From Alistipes sp. (lineage in GTDB: Bacteria > Bacillota > Clostridia > Oscillospirales > Ruminococcaceae): a stretch of DNA of 60,833 nucleotides. Made by a program: the position numbers and the translations under genes. This document shows, one piece after another, positions 1-8,616 of this stretch; the stretch's first letter is position 1; every line of letters starts with the position of its first letter. Location of the stretch: contig JAMPAJ010000001.1 of the NCBI GenBank assembly GCA_023667265.1, positions 740,897 through 801,729 of the forward strand, read 5' to 3'. The notes under the pieces were generated by a model. It worked only from the letters and a program-made list of their open reading frames with translations. It made no database searches and was not told the origin of the DNA.

Positions 1-57
1 CGAAGACGATACTTGGCTGGCGACGGCCTGGGAAATTATTTCAATGCCGGCACATGG
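1..57. other. Unassigned window edge
   Basis: This stretch precedes a strong rightward terminator, so it is probably the 3' end of a plus-strand gene cut by the window edge. All three plus frames are open here and end within or just after the terminator hairpin, so the frame cannot be chosen. No recognisable protein motif is present. Confidence 0.3.
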
Positions 58-90
58 AACTGCTACAGTTTAAACTGTAGCAGTTTTTTT
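58..90 (+). terminator. Intrinsic terminator
   Basis: A perfect hairpin with arms AACTGCTACAG and CTGTAGCAGTT is followed by a run of eight T. It ends whatever plus-strand gene enters from the left. Confidence 0.85.
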
Positions 91-116
91 ATGTCAGAAT
101 TACGTATAAATAAGTG

Positions 117-143
117 AAAAACGGACGCAGTGCGTCCGTTTTT
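117..143 (-). terminator. Bidirectional terminator after the GH10 gene
   Basis: The hairpin ACGGACGCA/TGCGTCCGT has A-tracts and T-tracts on both sides. It lies 18 bp past the stop codon of the minus-strand xylanase gene. Confidence 0.85.
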
Positions 144-160
144 GAAATTAGTAGACTTAA

Positions 161-2140
161 TTATACTGTCCATTCGTCCTCGATAACAATTTCAGGAAGC
201 GATCCAATCACCTTGGCATCGTACTTCTGAATTGCCAGCGCGTCGAGGGCTGTTACGCCGCTTCCGGGGTTGTAGCAGTCGGCATTTGCAGCCTGTTCTG
301 GCGTGAGTCCGTATTTATCTGCATTTCCGATAGCCTGGAGTATCTTCGTAGCATCGGCGATATCAATGACTCCGTCAGTGTTTGCGTCGCCCAGAAGAGT
401 TGCTTCAACGGGTGTGCCGGTATCTGCCTCTGTGGTTACAGGCGGAAGTGTCGTTACCGGAGGAGCTGTGGTCGTTGGGATGTCGGGGATCTCGCGTCCC
501 TCTATGATCGAATAGTATGCAGGCTTAGCCTTGTATTCCGCGTCGAAAAGCAGAGGATCTCTATTTGCACGCCAGCTCTGATCGTCGGTCACGCCCCAGA
601 AAACAACGGCTGAAATGCTGTCCTTCTGAGCGTAGATGCAATCCATGATCTCCTTGTAGTACTGAGCCTGCTGCTCGTGACTTTCAGCAGTTGGATGTTC
701 AGCGGTGGTAACGTCAAGCTCTGTGATCTGAATATCGAGACCGGTCTCGCAGAACTTGTCGAGAGCCTTCTTATACACGTTAACTGACGGGAAAGCGTCG
801 CTGCCGTTGCGCGCGTCAAGGTGTGACTGCATACCGATTCCGTCCAGAACGCCCTTCTCGTTAAGCTCCAGAGCCATTTCTATGATCTTATTTGTTTTGT
901 CGGTCATATACTCATTGTAGTCATTGTAGTACAGCTTGCAGCCCTCGGGAGCGTATTTTCTTGCGAATGTAAAAGCAGACTCGATAAACGAGTTGTCGCC
1001 GTAAACCTGTACCCAGGCGGAATTGCTTGAACCGCTTGAACCCTGCTCGCCGGGATTACGGGGCGTACCCTGGTCTGTCCACGCCTCGTTTACAACGTCG
1101 CAGGCATAGAAGTCGATATCGGGATACAGCTTTACCAGCTCCTCAAAATAAGCCTTGATATAGTTCTCCATACGCTGAGTCATCTTCTCGGGAGATACCC
1201 AGTCGCCGTTATTATCATAGCCCTCCTTGAAGAACCAGTCAGGAGTCTGGCTGTGCCATACAAGGGTGTGGATACGAACGGGAATATTATTTTTCTGGCA
1301 GTAGTTCAGGAAAGGCTTTGCTGCGCCAAAGGAAACCTGTGGAACAGTGTCATCGCCGGTCTCCTCGAAATAAGCCTGACAAGCGGACTGATTGAGTACA
1401 GCGTCGGGCTTCATTTCATTTCCGGCAGTAAGGGAGCCGCTGAAATGCTTCTGAATGAGATCCATAGTGGGCTTGGAGCTGAGGTTGTTGGGAGTAATTG
1501 CGTTGCCTATCTTGAATGCGTCGGCAAAGACGGCGCTGAGGGATGGGATATCCTGCTCAATTTCCTCTACGGGAACCTGAGAAACGACAAACTCGTCGAT
1601 ATAAATATCGTCCTGACCACCCTCGAAGTAAACGTAAACGTCGCTCTGCTCGTCGGTAAAGCTTACCTTAGTGAGGGGGAGAGTTACCCAGCCGTCCTCA
1701 GCCGGATAGTTGGACTGATTAAGGTTCTGCACCAGATTCTGATACTTCGTTTCGCCGTCAGAGGTGTTGTACTGGAAGCTGAAAATTGCGTTTGTGTAAT
1801 ATTTTCCCTTTATCTTAGCGCTGATATAATATTCGGTGTAAGGCTCGAGCTTGTCGTCCAGGCGGAAAGCAGGGCCGTTCCAGTCCTTGGAGCGTCCGCT
1901 GGCGAGCATAGAGCTGCTGCCGCTTGTGGCGTTGTCTGTGGAGACTGACAGCTGAGTTGTGTCGTTGTCGCCGCGGTTTGTGAAGTAGGAAACGTCGGCT
2001 TCATCCTCAAAATCGAAGGAATAAATGACCTTTCCGATGTCTGTTTCGCCGTCTGCCGCCATAGCGAATGGTGCAGCGGACACAGTAAGAGCAGCGGCGA
2101 GGAATCCGGTAGCCATTCTGCTTATGTGCTTTTTCTTCAT
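161..2140 (-). CDS. Secreted GH10 endo-1,4-beta-xylanase with N-terminal CBM22-like module and dockerin
   Basis: This 659-residue secreted enzyme should cleave internal beta-1,4 bonds of xylan at the cell surface. A signal peptide (about residues 1-28, ending AMA) is followed by a CBM22-like jelly roll (about 37-188), a GH10 barrel (about 197-547), a Thr/Pro linker (550-580) and a dockerin (581-650). The acid/base Glu lies in DVVNEAW (E352) and the nucleophile in ITELDV (E474). Dockerin loop 1 (DANTDGVIDIADA) is canonical; loop 2 is degenerate. I chose the ATG at 2140 because AAGGG lies 8-9 nt upstream of it but abuts the alternative ATG at 2149. The gene has its own promoter and terminator, so it is probably monocistronic. 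The family call is firm; the CBM family is inferred from fold-like features and position. Confidence 0.95.
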   Translation of the reverse strand: MKKKHISRMATGFLAAALTVSAAPFAMAADGETDIGKVIYSFDFEDEADVSYFTNRGDNDTTQLSVSTDNATSGSSSMLASGRSKDWNGPAFRLDDKLEPYTEYYISAKIKGKYYTNAIFSFQYNTSDGETKYQNLVQNLNQSNYPAEDGWVTLPLTKVSFTDEQSDVYVYFEGGQDDIYIDEFVVSQVPVEEIEQDIPSLSAVFADAFKIGNAITPNNLSSKPTMDLIQKHFSGSLTAGNEMKPDAVLNQSACQAYFEETGDDTVPQVSFGAAKPFLNYCQKNNIPVRIHTLVWHSQTPDWFFKEGYDNNGDWVSPEKMTQRMENYIKAYFEELVKLYPDIDFYACDVVNEAWTDQGTPRNPGEQGSSGSSNSAWVQVYGDNSFIESAFTFARKYAPEGCKLYYNDYNEYMTDKTNKIIEMALELNEKGVLDGIGMQSHLDARNGSDAFPSVNVYKKALDKFCETGLDIQITELDVTTAEHPTAESHEQQAQYYKEIMDCIYAQKDSISAVVFWGVTDDQSWRANRDPLLFDAEYKAKPAYYSIIEGREIPDIPTTTAPPVTTLPPVTTEADTGTPVEATLLGDANTDGVIDIADATKILQAIGNADKYGLTPEQAANADCYNPGSGVTALDALAIQKYDAKVIGSLPEIVIEDEWTV

Positions 2141-2189
2141 TGTGATCATCCCTTAAACTAAAATTTCAGGCAAGAAGCCCGTCACTATC

Positions 2190-2218
2190 ATTTTATCACA
2201 TTTTAGCACATAAGTCAA
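2190..2218 (-). promoter_or_regulatory. Promoter of the GH10 gene
   Basis: On the minus strand, TTGACT and TAAAAT are separated by exactly 17 nt, about 50 nt upstream of the xylanase start. Confidence 0.8.
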
Positions 2219-2280
2219 CTATATAACACAAATTTCACAATATTTGATCAGAATGGCGACAAAAGCAAGATTTGGTTATG

Positions 2281-2315
2281 AAAAAAGCGTCCCTCTTCAT
2301 AAAAGAGGGGCGCTT
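2281..2315 (-). terminator. Intrinsic terminator after the first GH9 gene
   Basis: Read on the minus strand, the hairpin AAGCGCCCCTC / GAGGGACGCTT is followed by a T-run. It is 36 bp past the stop of the GH9 gene. Confidence 0.8.
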
Positions 2316-2351
2316 GTAAATTTCTAAGAAGCTGTGTTCAGAGGGAAAGTC

Positions 2352-4925
2352 TTATTTCAGAGGCAGATCGGAAGCCTTGATAAGACCTGCGTCAAGCTGC
2401 TGAACCGTCAGTGAATCGGCAGCTGTAATGCCTGTGGGAGCGCATACATCAGCGTTCTTCAGACCCTGAGTCGAGATCTTATACTTATCGCCGTTGCCAA
2501 GGTACTGGAGAATGAGAGTTGCGTCTGCGATATCAACGATACCGTCGCAGTTTGCGTCGCCGTAGAGAAGATTTGTTGACGGAGCAGCTGTTGTGGGAGC
2601 GTCCGTCGTGGGAGGTGTAGATGTGCCCTCCTTGTGGAGAACTATCTTCTCAATTGTAACGCCGTCGCCGTGAGGCCAGAATACCATAGCCTTTACAGTA
2701 GAGCCTACATTTGAGGGGATCTCGTATTCGATCTCAACGACCTTGCTTGCGGGAACGGAAACGTTCTCGAAGTCTACCTGTTCCCAGGCAGAACCTGTCC
2801 AGGTGCCGAACGCGCCGGAAACGTTGTTGTCTGTGGAATTTACCTTGAGGTAGAGAGTTGCCGATTTTGCGCCGTTGGGTGAGAACTCAGCGTAGTTGTT
2901 TGTCTCGCCGTCGTCGCCCTTTTCTGTGCCTACTGACATATCGGCAGGGAGAAGTGTCACGTCGTTGCCCTGTGAAGGAGTCGTAGCAACAGCCTTTGTA
3001 GTTGTGGGGGTGTCCTTCTTTGTTGTAACAGCGGAGGTAACAACAGTCTGTGAAGCGTTGGGGTCGTATTTGTCAGTCTTTACAACGATAGAATCAATTG
3101 TAAATGTTCCGCAGTCTATCCACCAAACGCCGAATTTCAGCTCGCCGTCCGTGGTGTTGAAGATAGCGGCCTGGGATGCGGAAGGCTTCCAGGTGATGAT
3201 GCCCTTGCTTCCGCTGATAGTCTGTGACATATCTGTGGACTGTGTCCAGTAGTCGGGAGACTGATTTGTAGTAGAGCCGAATGCGCCCTCCCACTTTCCG
3301 ATATTTCCGGTAGCGGAGATATTTACCTCAACAGACTCAACTGTCTCGTCGAAGCTTACGCCGAGATCCTCCCACTTGAAGCCGATCATCTTATCGTCGG
3401 CAGGAAGCTGGCTGTAATCAATAGTCTTGTTGGGTGTTATCTCGTACTTTCCGGAAGAACCGGAAGGGTTCGGGTTTGGTGTAGGCTCAATAACAGTTCC
3501 GCCGCCTGCTTCGCCGTTGTAGATCTTTGTTACGCCGGGGATTGATGTAACAATTGTTGACTTAGAGCCTGTAAGCTCGTAAAGACCGGCAGCAGCGCCG
3601 ACGAGACCGGCGTTGTAGTCGATAGCTACCTCGTTGCAGACATAGTCGTTCATGTCGTCAACATAAGAGCCGTTTGCGTCGGTAGGACCGCCTACCAGCG
3701 CTCCAACGAGAAGCTTGGAGTTAGCGCCTACGGACTGGGGGTGATTTTCGCCGTTGAAATCTTCATATGAATTAAAGCCGGAAGCTGCTCTGTGGTGGGG
3801 ATTCTTTGCTGAATTGTCGGCAAAGCCCACGATGAAGCAGGTATTTGCCGGGTTAGAGCCTGTGAGGTAGTCCATCTGACCCTTAGCCCAGGTCGTGAAG
3901 TCGGCGGAGGAGTTCTTTGAAGCTACGAGAGCTGTGTACTGTAAGGAAGCGTTAAGACGCGCGCTTCCCCACTTGTCAAAGAAGGTGTAGCCGTTGGGAG
4001 TCTTGCTGTTGATCTCGCTCTGGATGTAGGAATTTACCTTGTTCCAGTTTCCGGTGATATGCGCATAAACGCAGGCAGCGCCGAGACCGCGGTTATCCCA
4101 GCTATCAGCCCAGCCCAGGTACTGTGTCTGCTTGGAAGCGCAGTCATTCTTGTAGGACTCGTCGTTTGTAGCGATGTAGAGCCAGCCGGCAGCGTTTGCC
4201 TGCTCGTCCGTACATCCGGATGAGCTGTAGAAGCCTGTAGGACCGTCAGATGCGACAACGTTGTACTGAGTTGAGAACTTGTAGAGAGCCTTAGCGTATT
4301 TCAGATCCTCCTCGTCTCCGAAGTTGATGTAGCTCAGAGCCAGGGAAGCCGCATAGTCGGCGGCAATATCTGACGCTCCTGCGGAAGTCCAGTACATCTT
4401 GCGCTTGCCCTGCTTGCTCTCCTGATTTTCGGGAGTGCCCCAGTAAGCGTGGTCAACATATCCGTCCTCTTTCTGGTAGAGAAAGCTTGAGACGGAGTCG
4501 CCGCTGAGCTTTGTAGAAGCCTTAAAGAAGTCGTTGAAGTGATCGGAAACGACCTTCAGGTGCTCTGCCTGACCTGTAGCGTTGTAAGCGTCCTTAAATT
4601 CGTAGAAGCTCCAGCCAAGCATTGACGCTGTAAAGCCCTGAGGAAGACCGAACATAGCGTGGTCGCCGGCGTCGTGGTATCCGCCCTTCACCTCGTCGCT
4701 TGTGTGGCAGTCGTCACGCCAGGAAAGAGCCGCGTGCTCGCCGACCTGATCGCCGCACATATTAGCGTCGTAGAAATAGAGGGAATACTGGAGAAGCTTT
4801 GCGTAATCGTCGGTGGCTGCTGCTGCGTTGAGAGAGGGTGCAGCTGCGGAGAATGAGCCTGCAACAGAAGCGGCAGCCATCATTCCGCTGAGAACCAGGG
4901 ACTTGATCTTGCTTAATTTGTTCAT
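2352..4925 (-). CDS. Secreted GH9 cellulase with two accessory modules and dockerin
   Basis: This 857-residue enzyme is a probable cellulosomal endoglucanase. Its order is signal peptide (about 1-37), GH9 catalytic domain (about 40-455), beta-rich module (about 492-618), Thr-rich linker, second beta-rich module (about 655-767), linker and dockerin (785-857). GH9 hallmarks are the DAGDH block (85-89), NPHHRAASG, and NEVAIDYNAG holding the catalytic acid E432. The two accessory modules look like carbohydrate-binding modules, possibly of a ruminococcal type; I cannot assign the family. The ATG at 4925 is preferred to the GTG at 4934; the ribosome site is weak for both. Dockerin loop 2 is degenerate and both loops hold a cysteine. 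The neighbouring GH9 gene at 5258 encodes the same catalytic family without accessory modules. Confidence 0.95.
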   Translation of the reverse strand: MNKLSKIKSLVLSGMMAAASVAGSFSAAAPSLNAAAATDDYAKLLQYSLYFYDANMCGDQVGEHAALSWRDDCHTSDEVKGGYHDAGDHAMFGLPQGFTASMLGWSFYEFKDAYNATGQAEHLKVVSDHFNDFFKASTKLSGDSVSSFLYQKEDGYVDHAYWGTPENQESKQGKRKMYWTSAGASDIAADYAASLALSYINFGDEEDLKYAKALYKFSTQYNVVASDGPTGFYSSSGCTDEQANAAGWLYIATNDESYKNDCASKQTQYLGWADSWDNRGLGAACVYAHITGNWNKVNSYIQSEINSKTPNGYTFFDKWGSARLNASLQYTALVASKNSSADFTTWAKGQMDYLTGSNPANTCFIVGFADNSAKNPHHRAASGFNSYEDFNGENHPQSVGANSKLLVGALVGGPTDANGSYVDDMNDYVCNEVAIDYNAGLVGAAAGLYELTGSKSTIVTSIPGVTKIYNGEAGGGTVIEPTPNPNPSGSSGKYEITPNKTIDYSQLPADDKMIGFKWEDLGVSFDETVESVEVNISATGNIGKWEGAFGSTTNQSPDYWTQSTDMSQTISGSKGIITWKPSASQAAIFNTTDGELKFGVWWIDCGTFTIDSIVVKTDKYDPNASQTVVTSAVTTKKDTPTTTKAVATTPSQGNDVTLLPADMSVGTEKGDDGETNNYAEFSPNGAKSATLYLKVNSTDNNVSGAFGTWTGSAWEQVDFENVSVPASKVVEIEYEIPSNVGSTVKAMVFWPHGDGVTIEKIVLHKEGTSTPPTTDAPTTAAPSTNLLYGDANCDGIVDIADATLILQYLGNGDKYKISTQGLKNADVCAPTGITAADSLTVQQLDAGLIKASDLPLK

Positions 4926-4989
4926 TATTATCACACTGCTTTCTTTATGGATTTCAAAGATGAGTATGCCTATAATACGTCATACCTAT

Positions 4990-5044
4990 ATTATACATAA
5001 TTTTTTAACATTTTTGGTTACACAATGGTTACACGAAGGTTACA
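4990..5044 (-). promoter_or_regulatory. Probable activator-dependent promoter of the first GH9 gene
   Basis: On the minus strand a TATAAT box (4990-4995) has no good -35 hexamer. Instead, three copies of TGTAACC (plus-strand GGTTACA at 5016, 5027 and 5038) are spaced exactly 11 bp apart and overlap and extend upstream of the -35 position. This is the usual layout of an activator-dependent promoter with direct-repeat binding sites on one face of the helix. The activator is not identified. Confidence 0.6.
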
Positions 5045-5192
5045 ATATTGTAAAAAGCACTGCTTTTTTCATAAATTCTACCTATTAAACTAAATTGCGA
5101 TGTATCTTTTATATAATATAACGGTAATTTTATTTTACAAAATATCATATCGGCTGCAAATATGTATAAATTGTTAATGAACGGTCGAAAAT

Positions 5193-5237
5193 AATATGCG
5201 GTGCAAATCTGATTTTACAGAAACTCACCGCATATTT
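5193..5237 (-). terminator. Probable terminator after the second GH9 gene
   Basis: An 11-bp perfect stem (AATATGCGGTG / CACCGCATATT) with a 22-nt loop is followed on the minus strand by ATTATTTTC. The large loop makes it atypical. The rest of the 332-bp interval 4926-5257 is AT-rich and holds only the promoter region of the first GH9 gene. Confidence 0.55.
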
Positions 5238-5257
5238 AATAATTATACTAATTTGAT

Positions 5258-7036
5258 TTAATCAAAAGTGGCGTGTGTCCCGATAGAATCAAGGGGAAGC
5301 TGATCGGGGGTTATCAGCTTTGCATCCAGCATCTGTATTACCAGGGAATCCGAAGCCGTCAGACCCTCGGGCTTGCAGACATCTGCATTCACCATGCCTG
5401 CCGGGCTGAGAGTGTACTTATCGCCGTTTCCGATGTACTGGAGGATCAGAGTCGCGTCTGCAATATCAACAATGCCGTCGCAGTTTGCATCGCCTAAGAG
5501 AACATCGGACAGCTCCGGCGCAGTTGTTGTGGTCGTTGTAACAGTCGTGGCAGCAGTAGTTGTCGTTGCAGTTGTCACCACAGGCGGAACGACCTCGCCG
5601 TTAGCGGCTGCGATCTCCTCGGGATAAACTGCGATATCGTCCGCGATTTCGGCAACAACGCTGCCTGTGCCGTATGCGCTGTACAGACCTACAGCTGCGC
5701 CTACAAGACCTACCTGATAGTCCAGGGCGACCTCGTTTGACGTAGCGTCCTTGGCGTCCAGCTTACGGAACGTGCTGAAATCAGTGCTTGTAGGGCCGCC
5801 GCAAAGGGCTCCGTAGAGTGTGTGGCTGCCGGGAATACTTGCATAGTCGCCGTTCCAGTTGTTGTATGCCGCCCAGTCGTCGCCTGCGTTGACATTTGAA
5901 GCTGCGCGGTGGTGGGGAGAGGTTGCGGAAACGTCGTTATATCCCACAACAAGACAGACGTTGGCGTTATTGTCGCCGAGGATCATGTTTGTCTGCTTTT
6001 TGCACCATTCGCTGAAATCCGCACCGCTTTCCGGGTGCTTTGAGGCGATGAGCGCGCAGGTCTGCATAAGGGTGTTATGGCGTGCGCTGCCCCAGGAGTT
6101 CATAACGTAGAACTGGTTCTGATTGCTGTTTACGACTCCGCGGATATAGTTGACGGGTTTGTCCCAGTTTCCGGTGATCTCGGCATTTATAATAGCCGCG
6201 CCGAGCCATACGCCGCCGTAATAATAGTCGTTTACCCAGTCGTTAGTGGTGCTGGTGTCCTTGCTGTTGGCGTCGAGATATTTCTGCTCATTCGTCGCCA
6301 GATACATCCAGCCGGCAGCCCAGGCGATATCGTCCTCTACGCTCTTGTCGGAGTAGGTCTGCTGATCGTAGGTCATTTTTCTGTTCTTTGCGGCAAATTC
6401 ATAGAGAGCCGTGGCATATTTCAAGTCCTCTTCGTTGCCGAAGTTGATGTAATTCTGTGCCAGCGCAGCCGCATACTGAGCCGCAGTATTGCTTGCGCCG
6501 TCGGTGGTGGAGTAATATTCATTATTTCCGCGTGCGCCCATAAGCTCGGGAGAACGCCATTTTCCATGGTCTGCGCCGTCGTCGCCGATCTCGTAAATGA
6601 AATTGGTAACATTTCCGCTGCCGTCAAGAGTAGTACACTGCTTGAAGAACAGGGCAAATTCGTCGGTGATATCCTTCAGGTGGGCGTATGTGCCGGTTTT
6701 CTGAAATTCGTCGGCGTATTCATAGTACAGCCAGCCCAGGGTCGAAGCTGTAAAGCCCTCTGTCAGACCGCAGATAATACCGTCTCCGGCGTCGTGGAAT
6801 CCGGAGGTGATAGTTGCGTGGGGATGACAGTCGCCGCGCCAGGAGATGTGAGTTTTTTCGCCTGCGCCTGTTCCGCAGTAGTTTGCATCGTAGAAATAGA
6901 GGGAATACTGGAGCAGACGCGCGTAGTTGTCCAGATCAAGGTCTGCCGCGGAGGTCGAGAGGGTAGTTCCTGCAGCAGAAGTAAAAGCCATCATAGCCGA
7001 GGCAGCCATGGCGGCGATTTTTTTTGTTATTTTCAT
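5258..7036 (-). CDS. Secreted GH9 cellulase with dockerin
   Basis: This 592-residue enzyme has a signal peptide (about 1-31), a GH9 catalytic domain (about 34-455), a Thr-rich linker (about 487-507) and a dockerin (about 510-580). The catalytic blocks are DAGDG, SPHHRAAS and SNEVALDYQVG with the catalytic acid E435. It should hydrolyse beta-1,4-glucan as part of a cellulosome. It has no carbohydrate-binding module, unlike the GH9 neighbour at 2352, so the pair may be complementary. The start at 7036 is chosen because AAAGGA lies about 10 nt upstream; the ATG at 7054 overlaps that ribosome site. Both dockerin loops contain a cysteine (DANCDG and DVCKP). A short tail follows the dockerin. Confidence 0.95.
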   Translation of the reverse strand: MKITKKIAAMAASAMMAFTSAAGTTLSTSAADLDLDNYARLLQYSLYFYDANYCGTGAGEKTHISWRGDCHPHATITSGFHDAGDGIICGLTEGFTASTLGWLYYEYADEFQKTGTYAHLKDITDEFALFFKQCTTLDGSGNVTNFIYEIGDDGADHGKWRSPELMGARGNNEYYSTTDGASNTAAQYAAALAQNYINFGNEEDLKYATALYEFAAKNRKMTYDQQTYSDKSVEDDIAWAAGWMYLATNEQKYLDANSKDTSTTNDWVNDYYYGGVWLGAAIINAEITGNWDKPVNYIRGVVNSNQNQFYVMNSWGSARHNTLMQTCALIASKHPESGADFSEWCKKQTNMILGDNNANVCLVVGYNDVSATSPHHRAASNVNAGDDWAAYNNWNGDYASIPGSHTLYGALCGGPTSTDFSTFRKLDAKDATSNEVALDYQVGLVGAAVGLYSAYGTGSVVAEIADDIAVYPEEIAAANGEVVPPVVTTATTTTAATTVTTTTTTAPELSDVLLGDANCDGIVDIADATLILQYIGNGDKYTLSPAGMVNADVCKPEGLTASDSLVIQMLDAKLITPDQLPLDSIGTHATFD

Positions 7037-7083
7037 AGAAAATCGTCCTTTCATCGGGAAAATCCGGTATATATATTAATATT

Positions 7084-7125
7084 GTATCACTAATTTGATA
7101 CATATTTGTTAACAAAATATGTACG
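7084..7125. promoter_or_regulatory. Two palindromic operator-like sites upstream of the second GH9 gene
   Basis: TGTATCA-6-TGATACA (7084-7103) is a perfect 7-bp inverted repeat. Immediately beside it, TACATATTT and AAATATGTA flank GTTAAC with one extra base (about 7101-7125). The sites are 48-90 bp upstream of the GH9 start, where the promoter should be; TACAAT-like -10 sequences overlap the first palindrome. I could not fix a unique promoter. Confidence 0.45.
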
Positions 7126-7248
7126 ATTGGCTGAAAAATGCAAAATTCGGCAAAAATATCAAATTTGAGAGGAAATTTTGGTTAGATTGGATAAATGGGA
7201 AGGGTTCTTTTGGTTATTGGGATTTCCTGGGGATATTTAAGGGGACGC

Positions 7249-7281
7249 GGCACATTGCCTCTTTGGAATCCCGGTGTTCGC
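7249..7281. repeat. Decayed fragment of the multi-hairpin repeat
   Basis: The segment reads like the last part of the element at 52450-52642: GCATTGCCCCTTTGG there, ACATTGCCTCTTTGG here, then both continue with CCCGGTGTT. Only the final hairpin arm and tail remain. It lies in the 357-bp gap 7037-7393, which otherwise holds only regulatory sites. Confidence 0.5.
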
Positions 7282-7336
7282 GCTTAGATTGTCGTTGATC
7301 GAAAAATTTCCGCGTGAAATATTCGTTGCGCAAATG

Positions 7337-7365
7337 TTGCAATTTTCAAGCTATTGTGATATAAT
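7337..7365 (+). promoter_or_regulatory. Promoter of rsmE
   Basis: TTGCAA and TATAAT are separated by 17 nt, 28 nt upstream of the rsmE start. The -35 and the start of the spacer (TTGCAATTTT) are shared with the promoters at 32678 and 41083. Confidence 0.85.
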
Positions 7366-7393
7366 GTCAATATACCTGCGAGGAGTGTGACAT

Positions 7394-8116
7394 ATGCCAA
7401 GATTTTTTGTTCAGAATATAAATGAAAACGACATTTTTCTTTCCGGGGAGGATGCCCGGCACATCGGAAGATCCCTCCGCATGAAGCCGGGCGAAAAGCT
7501 GACCGTCTGCTGTGGCGGCATAGATTACGACTGCGAAATTTCCCGGATCACCGGCGATATTGTCTGCCTCGGGCTTTTGGAGAAGCATCCGTGCCTTGCA
7601 GAGCCGACTGTAAACGTGACCCTTTTTCAGGCTGTTCCGAAGCTGGACAAGCTGGAATTTATAATCCGGAAATCCGTGGAGCTTGGTGTGAACCGCGTTG
7701 TCCCGGTACTGACGAGAAGATGCGTCTCGCGCCCGAAGGAGGCTGATTTTGAGAAGAAGCTGTCCCGGCTCAATAAAATTGCTTCCGAAGCCGCGATGCA
7801 GTCCGGACGCGGAATAATTCCGGAGGTCAGCGGCATAATGAGCTGGGACAGGGCTCTGAAGGAAGCGGCGGCTCTCGACAAGTGTCTGATGCTCTACGAG
7901 GGTGAAGGCGGCAAGCGGTTTTCGGAGGTGGAGCTTGACGGCGCGAAAAACATCGGACTTATCGTCGGCAGCGAGGGCGGCTTCGACGAATCCGAGGTCA
8001 ACGACGCTGTTTCCGCAGGCTCGGAACGCATCTGGCTGGGAAATCGTATACTTCGTTGTGAAACTGCACCAATTTCCGCCCTGTCAATTTTGATGTTTTT
8101 AACAAATAATGTGTAA
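7394..8116 (+). CDS. rsmE: 16S rRNA m3U1498 methyltransferase RsmE
   Basis: RsmE methylates N3 of U1498 in 16S rRNA using S-adenosylmethionine. The 240 residues match the family length. An N-terminal PUA-like part (MPRFFVQN, then EDARHIGRSLRM, about residues 1-70) is followed by a SPOUT methyltransferase domain whose knot motifs are visible as IGLIVGSEGGFDESE and LGNRILRCETAPISAL near the C-terminus. A GAGGAG ribosome site precedes the ATG. It sits alone behind its own promoter; the usual partner prmA is not in the window. Confidence 0.95.
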   Translation: MPRFFVQNINENDIFLSGEDARHIGRSLRMKPGEKLTVCCGGIDYDCEISRITGDIVCLGLLEKHPCLAEPTVNVTLFQAVPKLDKLEFIIRKSVELGVNRVVPVLTRRCVSRPKEADFEKKLSRLNKIASEAAMQSGRGIIPEVSGIMSWDRALKEAAALDKCLMLYEGEGGKRFSEVELDGAKNIGLIVGSEGGFDESEVNDAVSAGSERIWLGNRILRCETAPISALSILMFLTNNV

Positions 8117-8120
8117 ACGG

Positions 8121-8149
8121 TTGAAATTCTGGAAAAAGTATGTTATAAT
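8121..8149 (+). promoter_or_regulatory. Promoter of the small acidic membrane protein gene
   Basis: TTGAAA and TATAAT are separated by 17 nt. The promoter starts 5 bp after the rsmE stop codon and leaves a leader of about 120 nt before the start at 8276. Confidence 0.8.
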
Positions 8150-8275
8150 GTAATGTGTGACAGTACTGCGAAAAGCTGCCGAGCGGTTTTTCGCGGTCTG
8201 CCACTGATTATCGGAGTTGGTCGCAAGCGCTGCGGTAATGGCAAAATTAATTCTTGCGAAGAAAGAGGAATTAAA

Positions 8276-8524
8276 ATGAGTAAGTTTTTAACAGGTCTGT
8301 TTATCGCAGGCGCGGCTGTTGCAGCAGGCGTTGTGGTTTCAAAGGTTCTCAACAGCAAGAAGGCAAACGATGACTATGATGATTTTGACGATTTTGATGA
8401 ATTCGACGATATGGACGAACTGACAGACGAGGCTGCCGAGGCTCTCGAGGAGGCTGACGAGGTAGTTGAAGAAGCTGCCGAGGCAGTTGAGGAAGCTGAA
8501 GAAGAGGCTGCTGAGGAAGAATAA
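8276..8524 (+). CDS. Small acidic membrane-anchored protein, unknown function
   Basis: I do not recognise this 82-residue protein. It has one N-terminal hydrophobic segment (about residues 4-23), a short basic patch (SKKAN) and then a tail of almost only Asp, Glu and Ala, with repeats of the type EEADEVVEEAAEAVEEAEEE. The tail could be a charged helix or a polyanion facing the cytoplasm. The start is set by AGAGGA upstream of the ATG at 8276; the frame is open further upstream but has no better start. The gene has its own promoter and terminator, which supports it being real despite its low complexity. Confidence 0.75.
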   Translation: MSKFLTGLFIAGAAVAAGVVVSKVLNSKKANDDYDDFDDFDEFDDMDELTDEAAEALEEADEVVEEAAEAVEEAEEEAAEEE

Positions 8525-8531
8525 TTTTCCG

Positions 8532-8560
8532 GACATCCCGATTTTTTCGGGATGTCTTAA
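8532..8560 (+). terminator. Intrinsic terminator
   Basis: The hairpin GACATCCCG/CGGGATGTC has a loop of six bases and is followed by TTAATTTT. It lies 7 bp past the stop of the small acidic protein. Confidence 0.8.
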
Positions 8561-8616
8561 TTTTACGACTAATTACGGGGGGGATTTGTGCAATGTGCCG
8601 AAAAATAAAAAAACTA

